64,000 bases of DNA. Origin: Umbelopsis ramanniana AG (Eukaryota > Mucoromycota > Umbelopsidomycetes > Umbelopsidales > Umbelopsidaceae). Position numbers and translations under genes: made by a program. Below, in pieces: positions 1-13,302 of this stretch. Location: contig NW_026252108.1 of the NCBI RefSeq assembly GCF_025399195.1, positions 1 to 64,000 on the forward strand, written 5' to 3'. Every line of letters starts with the position of its first letter. Within the stretch, counting starts at the first letter, position 1. The notes under the pieces were generated by a model. The model was given only the letters and a program-made list of their open reading frames with translations. It searched no databases and was not told the DNA's origin.

Positions 1-104
1 TGGAAATTTGCCACACTAGTTAGCTTAAGTTTGAAAAGCTTCTTCATACTTCAACTTCTTGCCAAGTAGCAATAAGCGTAGCGTTCAACGCTTGTAACTC
101 TTCA

Positions 105-2129
105 ATGAACGAGCCGAGCCTTAGCTCGCAGCAAATATACAAACGAGAAGACATTCCGGATCTCACATTTGATTCACCATGGCAAAACTCTGTCATTAAA
201 GACCTCAACATCGCATGCAATACTATCTCTATAGTATGCGGCATCACTGTGCTCGCCATTACAGCTGGCCTGAGAATCTACGACAAAAAGCTTGTTGACC
301 GAGTTTCTCTTCGATTGAATGCTGCCATTAGCGCCACCGATGTAGTCAACTCCATGGGCCTTCTCATTTACACATTCTCAAATTCGGAGGGCGCATCCTG
401 CACCTTCTCAGCATTCTTGATCATTTGGTTGTCAAACCAGTATATTTTTTTGACAACGGTAAGCTCTTCCTTTTTTTAAGATTACCATTCATTTTCAAGG
501 GGGAAGGGGGTCCATCAATGTGTTTCAAATGATCTCATACATATCGCTTTTTGAATGGTATAGGCCATCGCTTTCAACCTACAATGGTTGTTCTTACATA
601 AGAAGGCATTAGGCAATCTTGAGAAATGGTAAGAGGGTCGAGCAAGCATGCCTTCATGTTGCTTTAGTTATTGTCCTCATGGCCAGTATATTTATCTTCC
701 TCATTTTTATCGCTCTTAAGGTACTTTATATGTCCCATTGGCCTCGCTCTTATCACAGCCATCATACCTCTGGCAGCTGGAAAATTGGGTTACGATGAGG
801 CCCAAACCTACTGCTGGTATACTCGTAAGTTGCACATCATTTCATTGTTTTATGACTAGGTGACACAAAGTGATGGACAGAGGCTGACCTTTAGTTTTTT
901 CGGCAATGTTTCATTGACAGCATCTTACACCGCTCAGACGCAAGATATTGAATGGGCCACATATATAGTTCTTCAATTAATTTGTCTAGCTTACTGCCTT
1001 GTTGTTGTCGTCATTGTGGCCGTCAAACTAAAAAACGAGCAAAAGGAACTGGATCGGCATTTGCGAATGCCATGGATGGGGAAAGAATGGGCCAATGACC
1101 GTTTTCACGACGATGAAGCACGACACCGAAAAGCTCAGCAGTCGATTAATCGAGTGGTTCGACGTATTTTATTATACCCACTCGTACCCATCATTACTCA
1201 GACCGGTTTTATTGTCTCTGAAATCTGGATGTACAGGAACTTTCGAGCAGACTTTGGCCTCAACGTTTGGTAAGTGGCGACTTATATATACGAACAAAGC
1301 CCATCATAGCTTGCTAACTATCTTTCAAAGGGGTGTTACATTGAAGGCGCTACCTGGATTTTTCAATCTGATTGCATTCAGTCTTGATCCCGCAGTGTAC
1401 AATGTCGCTGTTACCATTACCAAGTATTTCTCGATCTGTTTGATTGCCATTGCTGCTTCTTCTAAGATGATGATAACTGACCATTTCCTCTATAGTGATC
1501 TCATTGACAAGTATGGCGACTTACCAAAGCATACAGCGACGGAAGGAAGCTCAGGCAACGCAACCCGACCTTTCGACCCAACAGCGACCGATATCAGCCT
1601 GTTTGAGGTTGTAGGCAATGGGAGTCAGTCGCAAACGACCCCTGTTCGACCTACTGGCGACCAAGGGAATAAATTGATGCGGTGGATTGTACGAAACTGG
1701 CTGCAACCTTCGGCCGGAAACCGTCGCAACTCACTTATACAAGTCAGCTCGTCTGACCAGAACGACATTAGCTTCGATGGTAATGTATGCGAATCAAAGC
1801 ACTATCCGAATGAATGCCCTACAGGATCTCCTATTGTTGTTCCACCTTCTCCAGCAACATGTGCCGAACCAGACGTACCCAGCTGGCCACGTCCTCTGTC
1901 GCAAATCTCTCAAATTGACTACCCGGTGGCCCCTGTTTCCAGTAGTGAGAGCTCAGCCCAACGGTGTTCCAGCGTCCTATCAGATTACCAATACCCATCC
2001 AGCTCTACCCCTAACCAATCTATTTCATTTCCCACCACTTCGACTGCGTCTAATGTCGATCCCCACCCACCTCCTCGACGACGTCGACGGCAAACGAACG
2101 CTGGCCGTGAAATGTACCATGCCCTCTAG
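105..2129 (+). CDS. Seven-transmembrane receptor, fungal Git3/cAMP-receptor-like type
   Basis: Likely a plasma-membrane G-protein-coupled receptor for a nutrient or other small ligand. Hydrophobic helices follow one another across several exons. The first coding exon runs 105-458 and ends before a GTAAGC donor. The next exon starts near 574 after a TATAG acceptor. Later exons carry a helix near 980-1030, then the motif RRILLYPLVPIITQTGF, which resembles helix 6 of fungal Git3/cAR-type receptors. After an intron at about 1270-1330, the last helices are followed by a long Ser/Pro-rich cytoplasmic tail ending at 2129. The start at 105 is the first ATG ahead of the first helix. The family call rests on helix layout and the helix-6 motif; the ligand cannot be inferred. 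The join between the second and third coding exons (about 628-690) does not keep frame with any canonical site I could find. Confidence 0.7.
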
Positions 2130-2476
2130 TCAATTTTTCATACCTCTCATCGTATCGCATTCATCATCTCAATCAGACAAAAACAAAAAAAAAACAAAAA
2201 ACAATTGCATTCATAGTTCTAGTATTTCCCAAAGTAATTTTGTACACGTTTTTATTTCTCCACTCTGTAGTAACTCTTCTTGTTCAGTAATGCTCAGCTG
2301 TAACAACATTTTATTTAATCCCTGCTAATGTAATCCACACAACCTAAGAAAATGATCAGATCGTATCATCCTCCACTTCCATATACAAAACACTTTTTTA
2401 AGTAGATGGATACTTCTTTTGAATGCTATTATTAAAGGTATTTCAAACCCATACCTATGCTATCGGCATTTAACCA
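2130..2476. other. Convergent 3' spacer
   Basis: This is the shared 3' region of the receptor and the facing deubiquitinase gene. It is AT-rich, with A-runs near 2180-2205 and no convincing coding frame. Open frames here only continue the receptor tail in another frame. Confidence 0.6.
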
Positions 2477-5400
2477 TTACCGATGTCGTTGTAAGAAGAA
2501 GATGTAGGCATCAGATGATGCTACAGGAGTAGTAGCGGCAGCAACCTTGTTGTCGTTGAACAGAGTCCATTGACCGTTCTTGTTGACGTGGGCTACATAA
2601 TGTCCACAATGAACTGATGTACCCTTGTGCGAAACGAACGATTTGACATCAAAGTTAGCAGGTAGCGTGGCATCTGAAAGTGATAAAAACCAAAAGTCAA
2701 TATAATGCGCTTCCATCTCTTTCATAACCATACTGCATGGCTTCATACCTCCAACAACAGGTTTCGTTGCCGCACCAGCATCACCTTCGTCGTCGACAGG
2801 CTCATCAGGGTGACTGAAGAGCCAATCAACTGCACGCTCGGCATCACCATTCTAAAAAAAAATTGGATACGTCAGTACTCATGCGTTCACATTTTGCATC
2901 TTTCCAAGACGGCAGTACTTACTGTCTCTCTCAAAGCCTTCTTTGCTTGTGCTTGCGAGAAACCCATGGCAGTAAGGAGCTCTAATTGTTCAGCAGACGG
3001 CTCAGCGGTTGAAGTGTCAGCAGCGATAGGATCATCGATGCCTGTATTACAACGTCAGTACGTCAAAAGCTAATGATATGCAAGTTGCCTACAGATATGT
3101 GCGTAATTACATACCTGAATCTTCCATATGCTCAAACAACCAGTTCATAGCAGCTTCTGCACCAGAGTTACCGGTGTTCATCATTGCTCGTTTACATCTA
3201 TTTTCCGGGAATCCCATTGCCAACAATTGATCCAAAGCTCCTTGATCAAAGGCTGGTTCAGCAGCTGCTGGCGCTGACTCAGGTAACAGCTCTTCATTTG
3301 CTTGCTGCCCTGTACCAAGGTATTTATCCAAGGTGAGTGGACCATCCGGTATGCTGATAGGGATACCTATTGAATTGAAAAAAAAAATAAAAAAAAAAAT
3401 TAATATAATGTTTGCATTGTATATCTCCATCATACATTACGGTGATATTTTAATACCTATTTTCACAGGCACCCAATTGACAAATTTAAATCGATTTGCC
3501 TGAATGACAAGTACCTCAGGAAAGGTAGCAAACTTAACAGTCCTGTTACAGAAAGCAGCATTAGTGAAATCGTGTATACATAGTAGTACACTTTAGCCCT
3601 GTGGATACTCACTTGACGACCTCCGTTTTTTGGTCACAGCTTGGGCAGTTGTACTCTAAACTTTCTGGTGCAGTAAACATGTCCAAGCATTTGTACAAAT
3701 CTACAATCTCGTACTCGGTAGTATCCTTGTCATTCACCTTCTCCTTTATGACTTTCTCAGGAACGGGTATCATAACATCGCTTGCAACGTCGCGTTGGTA
3801 CCGAACTTTGTGGCATCGTGTACATTGGAGTCGTTGTTCAAGTTCAAATTGAAACAACATGGTAGGATCATTACTACTATGGTTCGACTTTTCTTGCTTC
3901 TTGATGGAGCTGGTAAGGTACTGGAAAAATTCATGGGCATCCTGCTGACGCATAGTGGAAAATTCTGGGTGGCCTTTGCCTACTAATGCCTTCAACATAG
4001 AGGGTGTGATTCCTTCTTGTGAAAGACCGTCGCTGTCTGCATCCTGCTTTTTCGGTTGAGAATACCGACCAGACCATATTCCATCAGCCATCTTGTAAAG
4101 TTGACAGTCTAGACAGACTGCAGGCTCTCGTGTGCACGTCTTAAAATGTGACTCCGATGAATCATAATACCGATCAGCAAATGTCTTTAAATCGAAAACA
4201 GACTGAAGAACCGATGCCATATAGCAGCTGAACAATGTAATGAGTTATGGGATATAATTGATGGGAGGGTACGGTGTAGTTCGCAATAGTAACGCTTTCG
4301 TACTCACCTATTGCCAAGGTTTTTTAAACCCGTGAATCCTGGACCAAAAAGTGGTGGCAATAACTTTCCATCCTCGGTTGTCATGCTAAAATCAAAATTG
4401 AGATTCTGCTCAAGTTGCTGTGTATGCGAAAGATATTCAATTAGATAATAGCTCATTCGTCATTGGTGACTATGCTTCGTACATACCAGCTCAGTCATGC
4501 TCTTTTCCGTCTTCTGCTGATTAGATACGCTGATACCCCAATTTGCCAAGTGATCGGAAAGGTTTGGATCCAAGCGCGCATCATTGCACTTGTAACAATA
4601 TATATCTGTAGTGAAATTTAGAAATAGAAACATGATTTATACCCGCATTGAAAATTTCACATACCAGCAGTGCCCTCGGGCGTAATGGTACCAAGCTTGC
4701 AACAGACAGCATGACCGGTCTTTTCAAAGTGCTCTAATCCGTGATTATTGCCCCCAGAACCATCGTACTGCCGTCTACCACAACCAAGACTACCGCAGGT
4801 AAAACATAGCCACAAATTCTCGCGGAGGTCGCACTCTGAGCAATGAGCGAGTTGCTGCGACTCTAATTGCTTAGGCGCGTCTTGCTCTAGGCAGAGGGTA
4901 TGTTCGCACGCCGTGACCTCCTCCTCCCACGCTTGAACCTCCGAACGCTTTGCGGAAGACTGAGCATTCACAACCGCATTGATAACTTGAGACACCTATG
5001 ACCGTACAGAATTTAGTATTTAAAATTGCCAAGGACTGGTCGACCAAGGGTTCATGACCATACCGAAGGATTTGACGTATCAATCTCCGCCTCGTTGCAA
5101 GCGTAGCACTTTGCCTTGGTCACATACTCGTACTTGTCTTGGTCACTCTCAGCGGCAATGGCAAGTTTGCTGATCTTTGGTGGTGGTGGCGATCCGTCGT
5201 CTGACTGTTTTTATAAAAGAAGTCAGCCAAGCATCCTGATCAATTGACCTCTCTGATATCCGCGTCAGTTACACCTACCCTCTTTTTCGGCTGTTCTTTA
5301 GGTATTCTTCGCATATTCAAGACAATAGGGTGTTGAGTCTTTGAGTAATGAAGTCGCGCATGGCTGCGCTGGTTGTCAGTGCATCCACCATTGAAGCAGG

Positions 5401-5599
5401 TTAAACACACGTCGAGGCCAGTTGGGGAATCCTAAGTTATTTTATAATCAGCGTGTTGATCGGCATTTTGACCGGTGTTAGGTCGAATTTGTCAGCCTAC
5501 CTGCGAATCAAAGCACAGAGTACATTCGTCCTTGTAAATGTTGGAATAAGCATTGGGTACTTGAAGCTGTGCCAAATCGATATGAGTACATGCGGCCAT
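2477..5599 (-). CDS. ubp14: Ubiquitin carboxyl-terminal hydrolase 5/13 type (isopeptidase T, Ubp14)
   Basis: Cytosolic deubiquitinase expected to disassemble free polyubiquitin chains and so keep proteasomes clear. From the N terminus it shows a zinc-finger UBP domain (about 4660-4960, with Cys/His pairs including CSECDL and LGCGRRQYDG). It then has the USP catalytic Cys box, split by an intron (GLKNLGN then SCYMASVLQSVF, about 4195-4350), and CxxC zinc-ribbon pairs near 3630-3810. Two UBA domains follow (LLAMGFPENR near 3200 and a second near 2830-3000). The His box (HCGHYVAHV) and the closing beta strands are in the last exon. This is the complete USP5 order. The start at 5599 gives an N terminus MAACTHIDLAQ ahead of a CxxC finger. 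There are about ten exons. The gene diverges from Rab18 over 233 bases. Confidence 0.93.
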
Positions 5600-5832
5600 T
5601 TTGTAGAAAAAAAGCGTTCAAGATTTAAGCTGTTCGATTCACGTCAAAAGGCACAAAATGACGTTGCTATGCGAAGGCAAAGTCACGCCAAGGCGGGGCG
5701 GACTGGACTGAGCGTGCAAAAATGTGACCCATTAACGTCGTCACTTTTCAAAACCCCAAGGAAAATAATTACCGTCGTTTCTTTCTAGTTGGTAGTTCTC
5801 CCATTACTTCTTACCTTTCTTTCAATCCAACA
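5600..5832. promoter_or_regulatory. Divergent promoter of ubp14 and Rab18
   Basis: A 233-base spacer separates the two start codons, so both promoters must lie here. It carries a pyrimidine-rich stretch just upstream of the Rab18 start (about 5777-5822). No clear TATA element is visible. Confidence 0.5.
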
Positions 5833-7048
<1,216 letters not shown>

Positions 7049-8023
7049 TCAAGTTGTTCCACTATCTCATCGAAGAGTGGTGTTTCCAACGTGTAATATC
7101 AAATGTGGTTTTTCTCTTTCCCCTCTTATCTATCAACTGGTGGCATATTTTTTGAGGCAATTTTATATATATAACAGTCTAGTATGGTTAACTCGCACGT
7201 ATCTGCTTTAGAACTTTCATAGCACACACATCTCTAGTATATTTTTTTTGGATCGTGAAGTCATTTGACTGTTTCATGCCCATGTGGCGTAAATGCCATC
7301 TTCGGTGTGCTGACATAAGGGTTCGGAGGACCGTAGACAGCAGCGAAAACAGCGAAATAAATCAATTTATTTTATTATACTCAGTTATGGGAGATGTAGC
7401 CGTTGGTGAAGTTAGTACTAACATTTACATCAAAATCTTACCATTTTGATACTAAGAATGTTTTTTATTCTGGTTCTCCCAAAAAAAAAAACCTCGAGAT
7501 GCTACCATGAACTCCGCATGGCCAGTGACTTCCAGCTTGCATTTTGAGCCCCGACCTGACCAATAGGAAGATGATCTAATATCGTTTGTCCGAGCCTACG
7601 GTTGCTCGACCGAGTGAAGGGTCCTGTCCATTCTTCAGCAGCAAAGCCTATATCAGATGCATTGAGCGTCGGATAGACAAACAGGGTCACTATTGGATGG
7701 TTGATAGTGGTGAAATGCATTTATAGACCAGTTTGCCATGAAAAGCTTATCATGTTAGTTTAACCGGCGTTCAACACATACAGCTATGTCTGCTCTGCTC
7801 ACTGACTGCAAGCAAACTCCGAGGGAGAAGAGACCGTTTCCCCACACTAAGCCTAGCGAAAAAAGGGCGGCTTTAGAGGTTTTTTTCGGTTCCTCTTGGT
7901 TTGGTATCTTTTTCCTCCTCTCTCTCTCTCTTCCCACTCTTCCTGTTCTTGCTTTATTCACTTTCTTTATCTTTATATCCCTTTGGTGCACAACAACAAA
8001 GAAACAACAACAAAATACTCGTC
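7049..8023. other. Spacer and 5' leader of the WOPR gene
   Basis: I see no gene here. The last 130 bases before the WOPR start are strongly pyrimidine-rich (about 7870-7985, long CT runs), a common feature of fungal promoters and leaders. Open frames on both strands are short and of biased composition. Confidence 0.5.
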
Positions 8024-9769
8024 ATGTCGGTTGTAGAAACGTTTCATGGATACATCGCAAATACAACAGATTCGCTGTTATTGTACGAAGCCTGCCGACG
8101 AGGTTTGCTTCCTAGAGTTAGTCGTCGGCTGCAAGAGAAAGAGCGAAACTGTCTGGTGAGATCTGGATCGGTGTTTGTGTTTGATGAGAAAGAATCGGGT
8201 AATGAAAATATCCTTGGTATCATATCATTGAATTATTTCTGGTTACGATAAATCTGACCTCATACCTATTTTATTTTGTCTCTCGCAGGAATTAAACGGT
8301 GGACAGATGGCCTTGTTTGGAGCCCATCTCGTATCTTGGGCAATTTTTTGGTATACCGCGAGCTTGATCGCAGAGCCTCACAAGGAGGCAAACGGATTAT
8401 TGACCCAAAAGAACAAGAAAGAGATGAATCAAAGAACGACTCTGATGAAGCGGAGAAAGTGCGTGAAAGGGCACTGGTTGGTTCCCTTACAAACTCATAC
8501 AAATTCAAAAAGAATGGCCTGATCAAAAAGTCTATGTCCATTGTGGTCGACGGCGTTCACCAAAATTTGATCAGCTATTATGACATTGAAGATGTCATGG
8601 CTGGTCGCTTGAGAACACCCTCCAATGTGCCCGAGTTAGCTATCTTAGAAATTTCTCCCGATTTCTTACACAAGCAGAATTTCCGTATTCCTTTACTGAT
8701 TGAGCCCGGTGGTGAAGTTACTGGCGAACAACAACAAGATTTGCCTTCCCCACCGCCCTCTTCATCGTCTTCAACCTCGTCAGGTGAGCTAATTTTTTTA
8801 TTCCGTCATACTCTTTGCTGGAAAGAAAAAAAAAATGCCGTCCCCTCCACAAAAAAATCGGCCGCATCCCTGACCACATTGTTTGCTATATTCCTATTTG
8901 AAAATAATGACTAATGCAGTACTTTTTTGTATATTATCAATTTCTATTTTGAAAAAAAAAAAGCAGAACGTCGACCGTCTACGCGAGACTCTGGTCTTCC
9001 ATCCTCTCTCAACGTCGAAAATGAACAGGCGCAATTTATGACGCCGCAGCAGCACCGACATTCAATGCCATATTATTCACAACACATACCACATGACTAT
9101 CAAGATATCACAGGTCAAAAGCGAAAATATTCATTGGTAGATGGCATGATGGAACGACAATCTCGCCAGGCCGAGCGCCAAATGTCATGGTCGCCTAGCA
9201 TGTATCGTTCCAGAACACCTTCTATGGACCACATGTCACATAGCCTGCCAACTTCGTATGGCATACCCATGGTTCCACAAGGATCATTCGCTCGACCAAC
9301 ATCTCCGCACATGTCGGACTCTATTGCGGACAATTCACCGGCACTTTCCAACAACGACACTGCTCAGCTCGCTCCAATACAGCCATCGTTTCGCCCTCCG
9401 TTTGGGCAATCCATGGATAACAACTTGGACTCTGTCGCCAATCTTCCATTATCATCTGCCAACACCACGCACCCTTCCATGATTCCCACCACTAGTATGA
9501 ACCCTCCGAATAACTTTTCTTATGCCTACATGCATGTTCCAGACCGCCGAATAGATGAAACCCCCCTGATGCCACCTATCGGACGATCTAGTGGTGGAGG
9601 TGGAATGAGAAATAGCTCACCACAAGAACTGTTCTCGTCACAATCATTTCATAACATCAATCAATCCACCATGCAAGTTAGAAACGACGCCTACGTGACC
9701 ACCAATTCATTTATGAGCAAGCCCGCTCTTGTTGCCGGCAACTGGAGCGAGTATGACCTTCAGATGTGA
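8024..9769 (+). CDS. WOPR-domain transcription factor (Gti1/Pac2/Wor1 family)
   Basis: Sequence-specific DNA-binding regulator of the family that includes Wor1, Ryp1, Pac2 and Gti1, which control morphology, mating or pathogenic development in other fungi. Exons are 8024-8198, 8291-8783 and 8967-9769. The first half of the WOPR domain begins almost at the N terminus (FHGYIANTTDSLLLYEACR) and crosses intron 1 into KRWTDGLVWSPSR. The second half follows a short charged linker (LIKKSMSIVVDGVHQNLISY, ending near LAILEISPDF). The remaining ~270 residues are disordered and rich in Ser, Pro, Met, His and Gln, as is usual for the family. The start gives the expected very short N terminus. Domain identity is secure; the biological role cannot be told from sequence. 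Confidence 0.92.
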
Positions 9770-12700
9770 AGGAAGTGAATCCATTACTGTGTTTGGCGAC
9801 TCTTTCCTTTAAAGATTGGGCGAAAACATGCCACCAACGTCTCACCGACGCAACCAACCACCGCTTGTCCGCCTCCCTGTGCTTTTCCTCATTTTCCTCT
9901 ATCTCTTGTTTTTTTTTTTATTTGTCTTTTTGTCCATAAACAGTTTTTGTGTCGTCTCAAAATACTCTGGCTTTTTGGATTCCTCACCATCCACGAAGCA
10001 GAGCATATTTTCTTCTTGATCTGACAAAAAAATGCTTCCTGTCGAATCTGCTTCAAATGTTGCTTATTTTCCCTTCTTTTTTTATTCTTCTTTTTTTCTC
10101 TTTACAATAATAGTCATATAATGAAGGTACAGTTTGATGAATAAAATTCTGACCAAGAAATATATATAAAACGATAGTTTAAAAAAAAATTATAAAATGA
10201 AATTTGCATATGATACGGGTTTAAAACAAAAAAAAATTACGGTGCTGCGCGTTGGACCAAGTACCGAACACCTGCTGAAAAGGCATACCCATCCCTCGGG
10301 TAGACGATCACGGGACCAGAAAAATGCCGATCATTGACAATGACGCCCTGACCCGCAGTACAAAACATATATCTGAATTCAAGCATGCAGGACACGTCTG
10401 TATCAAAGTTGCGCCATCCTCCACGGCTGGATTTGAAGCGCCAGGACATTCAAATGAACAAGATTTGCTGCATATACGCAAACAGGCGAGTGTGGGTGTG
10501 TGCAAAAACGGTTGGGTGGATTATTTAAAAATATTGGGATGATGTGGTGAACCCTGTAAGTTGAAATCGGTATGCGGCGTCTATGCAATACCAATTGAAA
10601 TCTTTTCTAGTTTTCCGGGTTGGTTTTTAGTTATATCAAGAAAGTGCCTTGTTTTGGTTTCAATGCAAGAAGTGGTGGCCGATGCGTTAATGCATTCGAT
10701 TGATTGGAGGAAGTACCTTCAGGGGAAATGTCAAAAGTCGATTGGCCTAATAATTTCCAAACGTATCCGTTAGCAATGAGAAATGTTCTCCAAGCACGGA
10801 AGAGAAAAATAGATATTTGAAAGAGAGAAAGGTCAAGAGGATGGGCAAAGCACCCTAGTAATAACCTTTGGCAATTGAGATCGGCTTATTAAAGAGGCGA
10901 CCAGTGTACAGTGAGTCACTCATTTTTTTCGCGGTGACTCAACAAAGGAAATGCTAATTTTAATTTTCTCGAAGGTACCAATGATGTAACAAATATTGCT
11001 GCTCCCAAATGAGGTGTCCTGTTGCCATGTGTCGTCTCTACGTTGGCTGACCCCTCTCGTTTTGAACGTACAAATATGGGGTAAATCTGTCAATTTTGCT
11101 GCGGCACCTTCAACTCATTCAATTCGCGACTCCATTCAATTCACGAATGTCAATAACCAAACCTTAGTAAAGAATATAATTCAATCCAAGTGTATGGCAT
11201 TATGATATAACGAATTTTTGTTGGGATTTTTGCATTAATAATGCTTGTAACCGACGCTATGAATAGCAGGTTAGTTCAGTTCAAGTCCAAAGGAGGAGTC
11301 GGAGATGATATTGCATCAACTCTGTCATTGGAGGTCACTGATGAAGTTGCATATAAGTGAGTGTTTGCTGATCCGTAATCGGTAATGAAGGATGCTCAGT
11401 GTTTACAGGTAACCCCATGCACACCGTCATTTATTACGAGTCAATTGGTTAATATGGATGGATTCGGGTTTCTCAGGTGCTTAGTCAAGCTTGCGTTGAC
11501 GCCTTTCACCCAAAGTTCAATTGCAATAAATGGGTAAAGCCTCGGGATTACGCTAATGGAAGGCCGAGACCGGTCACAACTTTACTGTGCAAAGGACAGA
11601 ACTGCGCATGCCTTGTTTAAGTGAATTTTGAAACAGGTGCTTGGCATCAACGAGGCGGTTTCCGGCCCCTATCGCTCCATATGTCGGCGGTCCTTTTGCT
11701 TTTCGATGACTCAAGATTAGTATACCTCATAGTCCCACAAAATTAATATTAATGCTAATGAAAATAGTGAGACAAAAACATAGATGCTGTGAAAACTCGT
11801 ATTGGGAGAGTAACCTGAAAAGTTGATTTCGCCAGCAGATAACAAATCTTTGCCTCACAAAAATCCTACCCCATTCAGTAAGATTTAGTCTCACCTTTTC
11901 CAATTGAGCAGTATTCCAAGCACCCAAACAAATCCTTTCAACATTGCTCCTTCCTATGCCATAAATAAAGCTGCTTTGTCATGACTGGAAGACTCACGCG
12001 ACTCTTTTTTTTTTTTGTTATATAGATTGGTATTTGTGAGGGAAACGTCAGTAATAGTGTGGCTAAAATTAGCCATTGCCAACGGGAGAGCAATGAATAC
12101 AAATAATCTACCAGGAAGTAAACGAGATTTCCAAATTGGCTGTTTATGTAGGCAGTGTAGCGATCTTCCTCTCACTATTGCTGAGCCATGCAAGCAGGGC
12201 TTCGTCCTATGTCATGTATACACTTGACCAAACTAATACTGCGCTGAATGAAAAGTAGTCTTGCAATTGTTCAGCATATGCTGTTACCCAGATATGCGAA
12301 CTATGTGACAAATTAATAAAGAATCGGAGAACCTTAAAGAAAGTTTGACAATGCTGAGAGCATGCACATGGGCTTGCTATGCAACTGTTGTCAACGACAT
12401 TCACACATTTTGCATCCATTTGCTATCACCTCTGATGTCGACATGAAAAGCTACATCATCTTTGCGAGCATTATACATCAATTCAGTCCTATGTCTTTAC
12501 TGACTTTGTCAATATGTCCAGTATATAAGGCAAAACAAATAAATGAAATGAAACAAAGAGTATCAAATGTGCCGATTTTCTCTAACATGGAAAAAAATGA
12601 GAAGACGGTGGTACATAATAAATAATTATCAAACCAGTTCATCAATATGGAGTTTAATATCAGTTATTTTGGTGGTTGACGCAAATTGAATCCCAACGAC

Positions 12701-13302
12701 CGTCGTTAAGCTGGCGAAAGAGACGTCGTGTTAGTAAAAGTAGATGCCCATGATCGAGATATTCATTTTTTGCGCCTCCGTGTTTCGAGAGCCATAACAA
12801 ATTTACATAAAATACAACCGTACACATGTGGTAATGATTCATTCAGCACAGCAGCATAAAGATGTATTACAACGCTTGCATATTGTCAGAAACTTTGTAA
12901 GTCTTTAAATAGAACTTTAAAAGTGGAAGATATTCGGTCAATAACATTATTACTTTATTACATTGTTGTGCTGTTGACGAACGGTATGATACCCTCCTGG
13001 ACACAGGGATGCATCAACCACGCAAAGTTCAGCCCTTAACACTGATGTACAATGTCAAAATGCTCACAAAGCCCATATTTATCAGATATTTTGATAGAAA
13101 AAGAACCATAGAGTTGAAGAATTCTGCTCTGACCTTATTAATTTTCAAGGTTTTGAAATTCCCAGTACTGTCTGTCACTGAGAAAAAAAGCGTGGTTTTT
13201 CTGACGACATGCAACTAGCCGTCACGTTACAAGCAAACCAACTTTCAACCGCCTTTGAGCTGGCTTATGCAAGTTACATTTCTAACCTAAAGTCAATAAC
13301 TA
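9770..13302. other. Gene-poor 3.5-kb region
   Basis: Beyond the WOPR 3' end (T-rich to about 10120) I find no gene I can support. Open frames are short and overlap on both strands. A 70-codon minus-strand frame at 10237-10449 ends cleanly and reads somewhat protein-like (NDRHFSGPVIVYPRDG), but it has no clear upstream exon. Two AP-1/Gcn4-type sites lie at 10912-10941. From 10950 to 13200 the sequence looks like unconstrained AT-rich spacer. I saw no terminal repeats or transposase-like frames. Confidence 0.5.
10912..10941. promoter_or_regulatory. Paired AP-1/Gcn4-type sites
   Basis: TGAGTCA at 10912-10918 and TGACTCA at 10935-10941 both match the bZIP (Gcn4/CPC1, AP-1) consensus, 16 bases apart. 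No recognised gene starts beside them, so their function is doubtful. Confidence 0.3.

Noticed and set aside
11270-11300. A GTTCAAGTCC box that looks like part of a tRNA T arm
   Set aside because: No matching A box, acceptor stem or cloverleaf could be formed around it.
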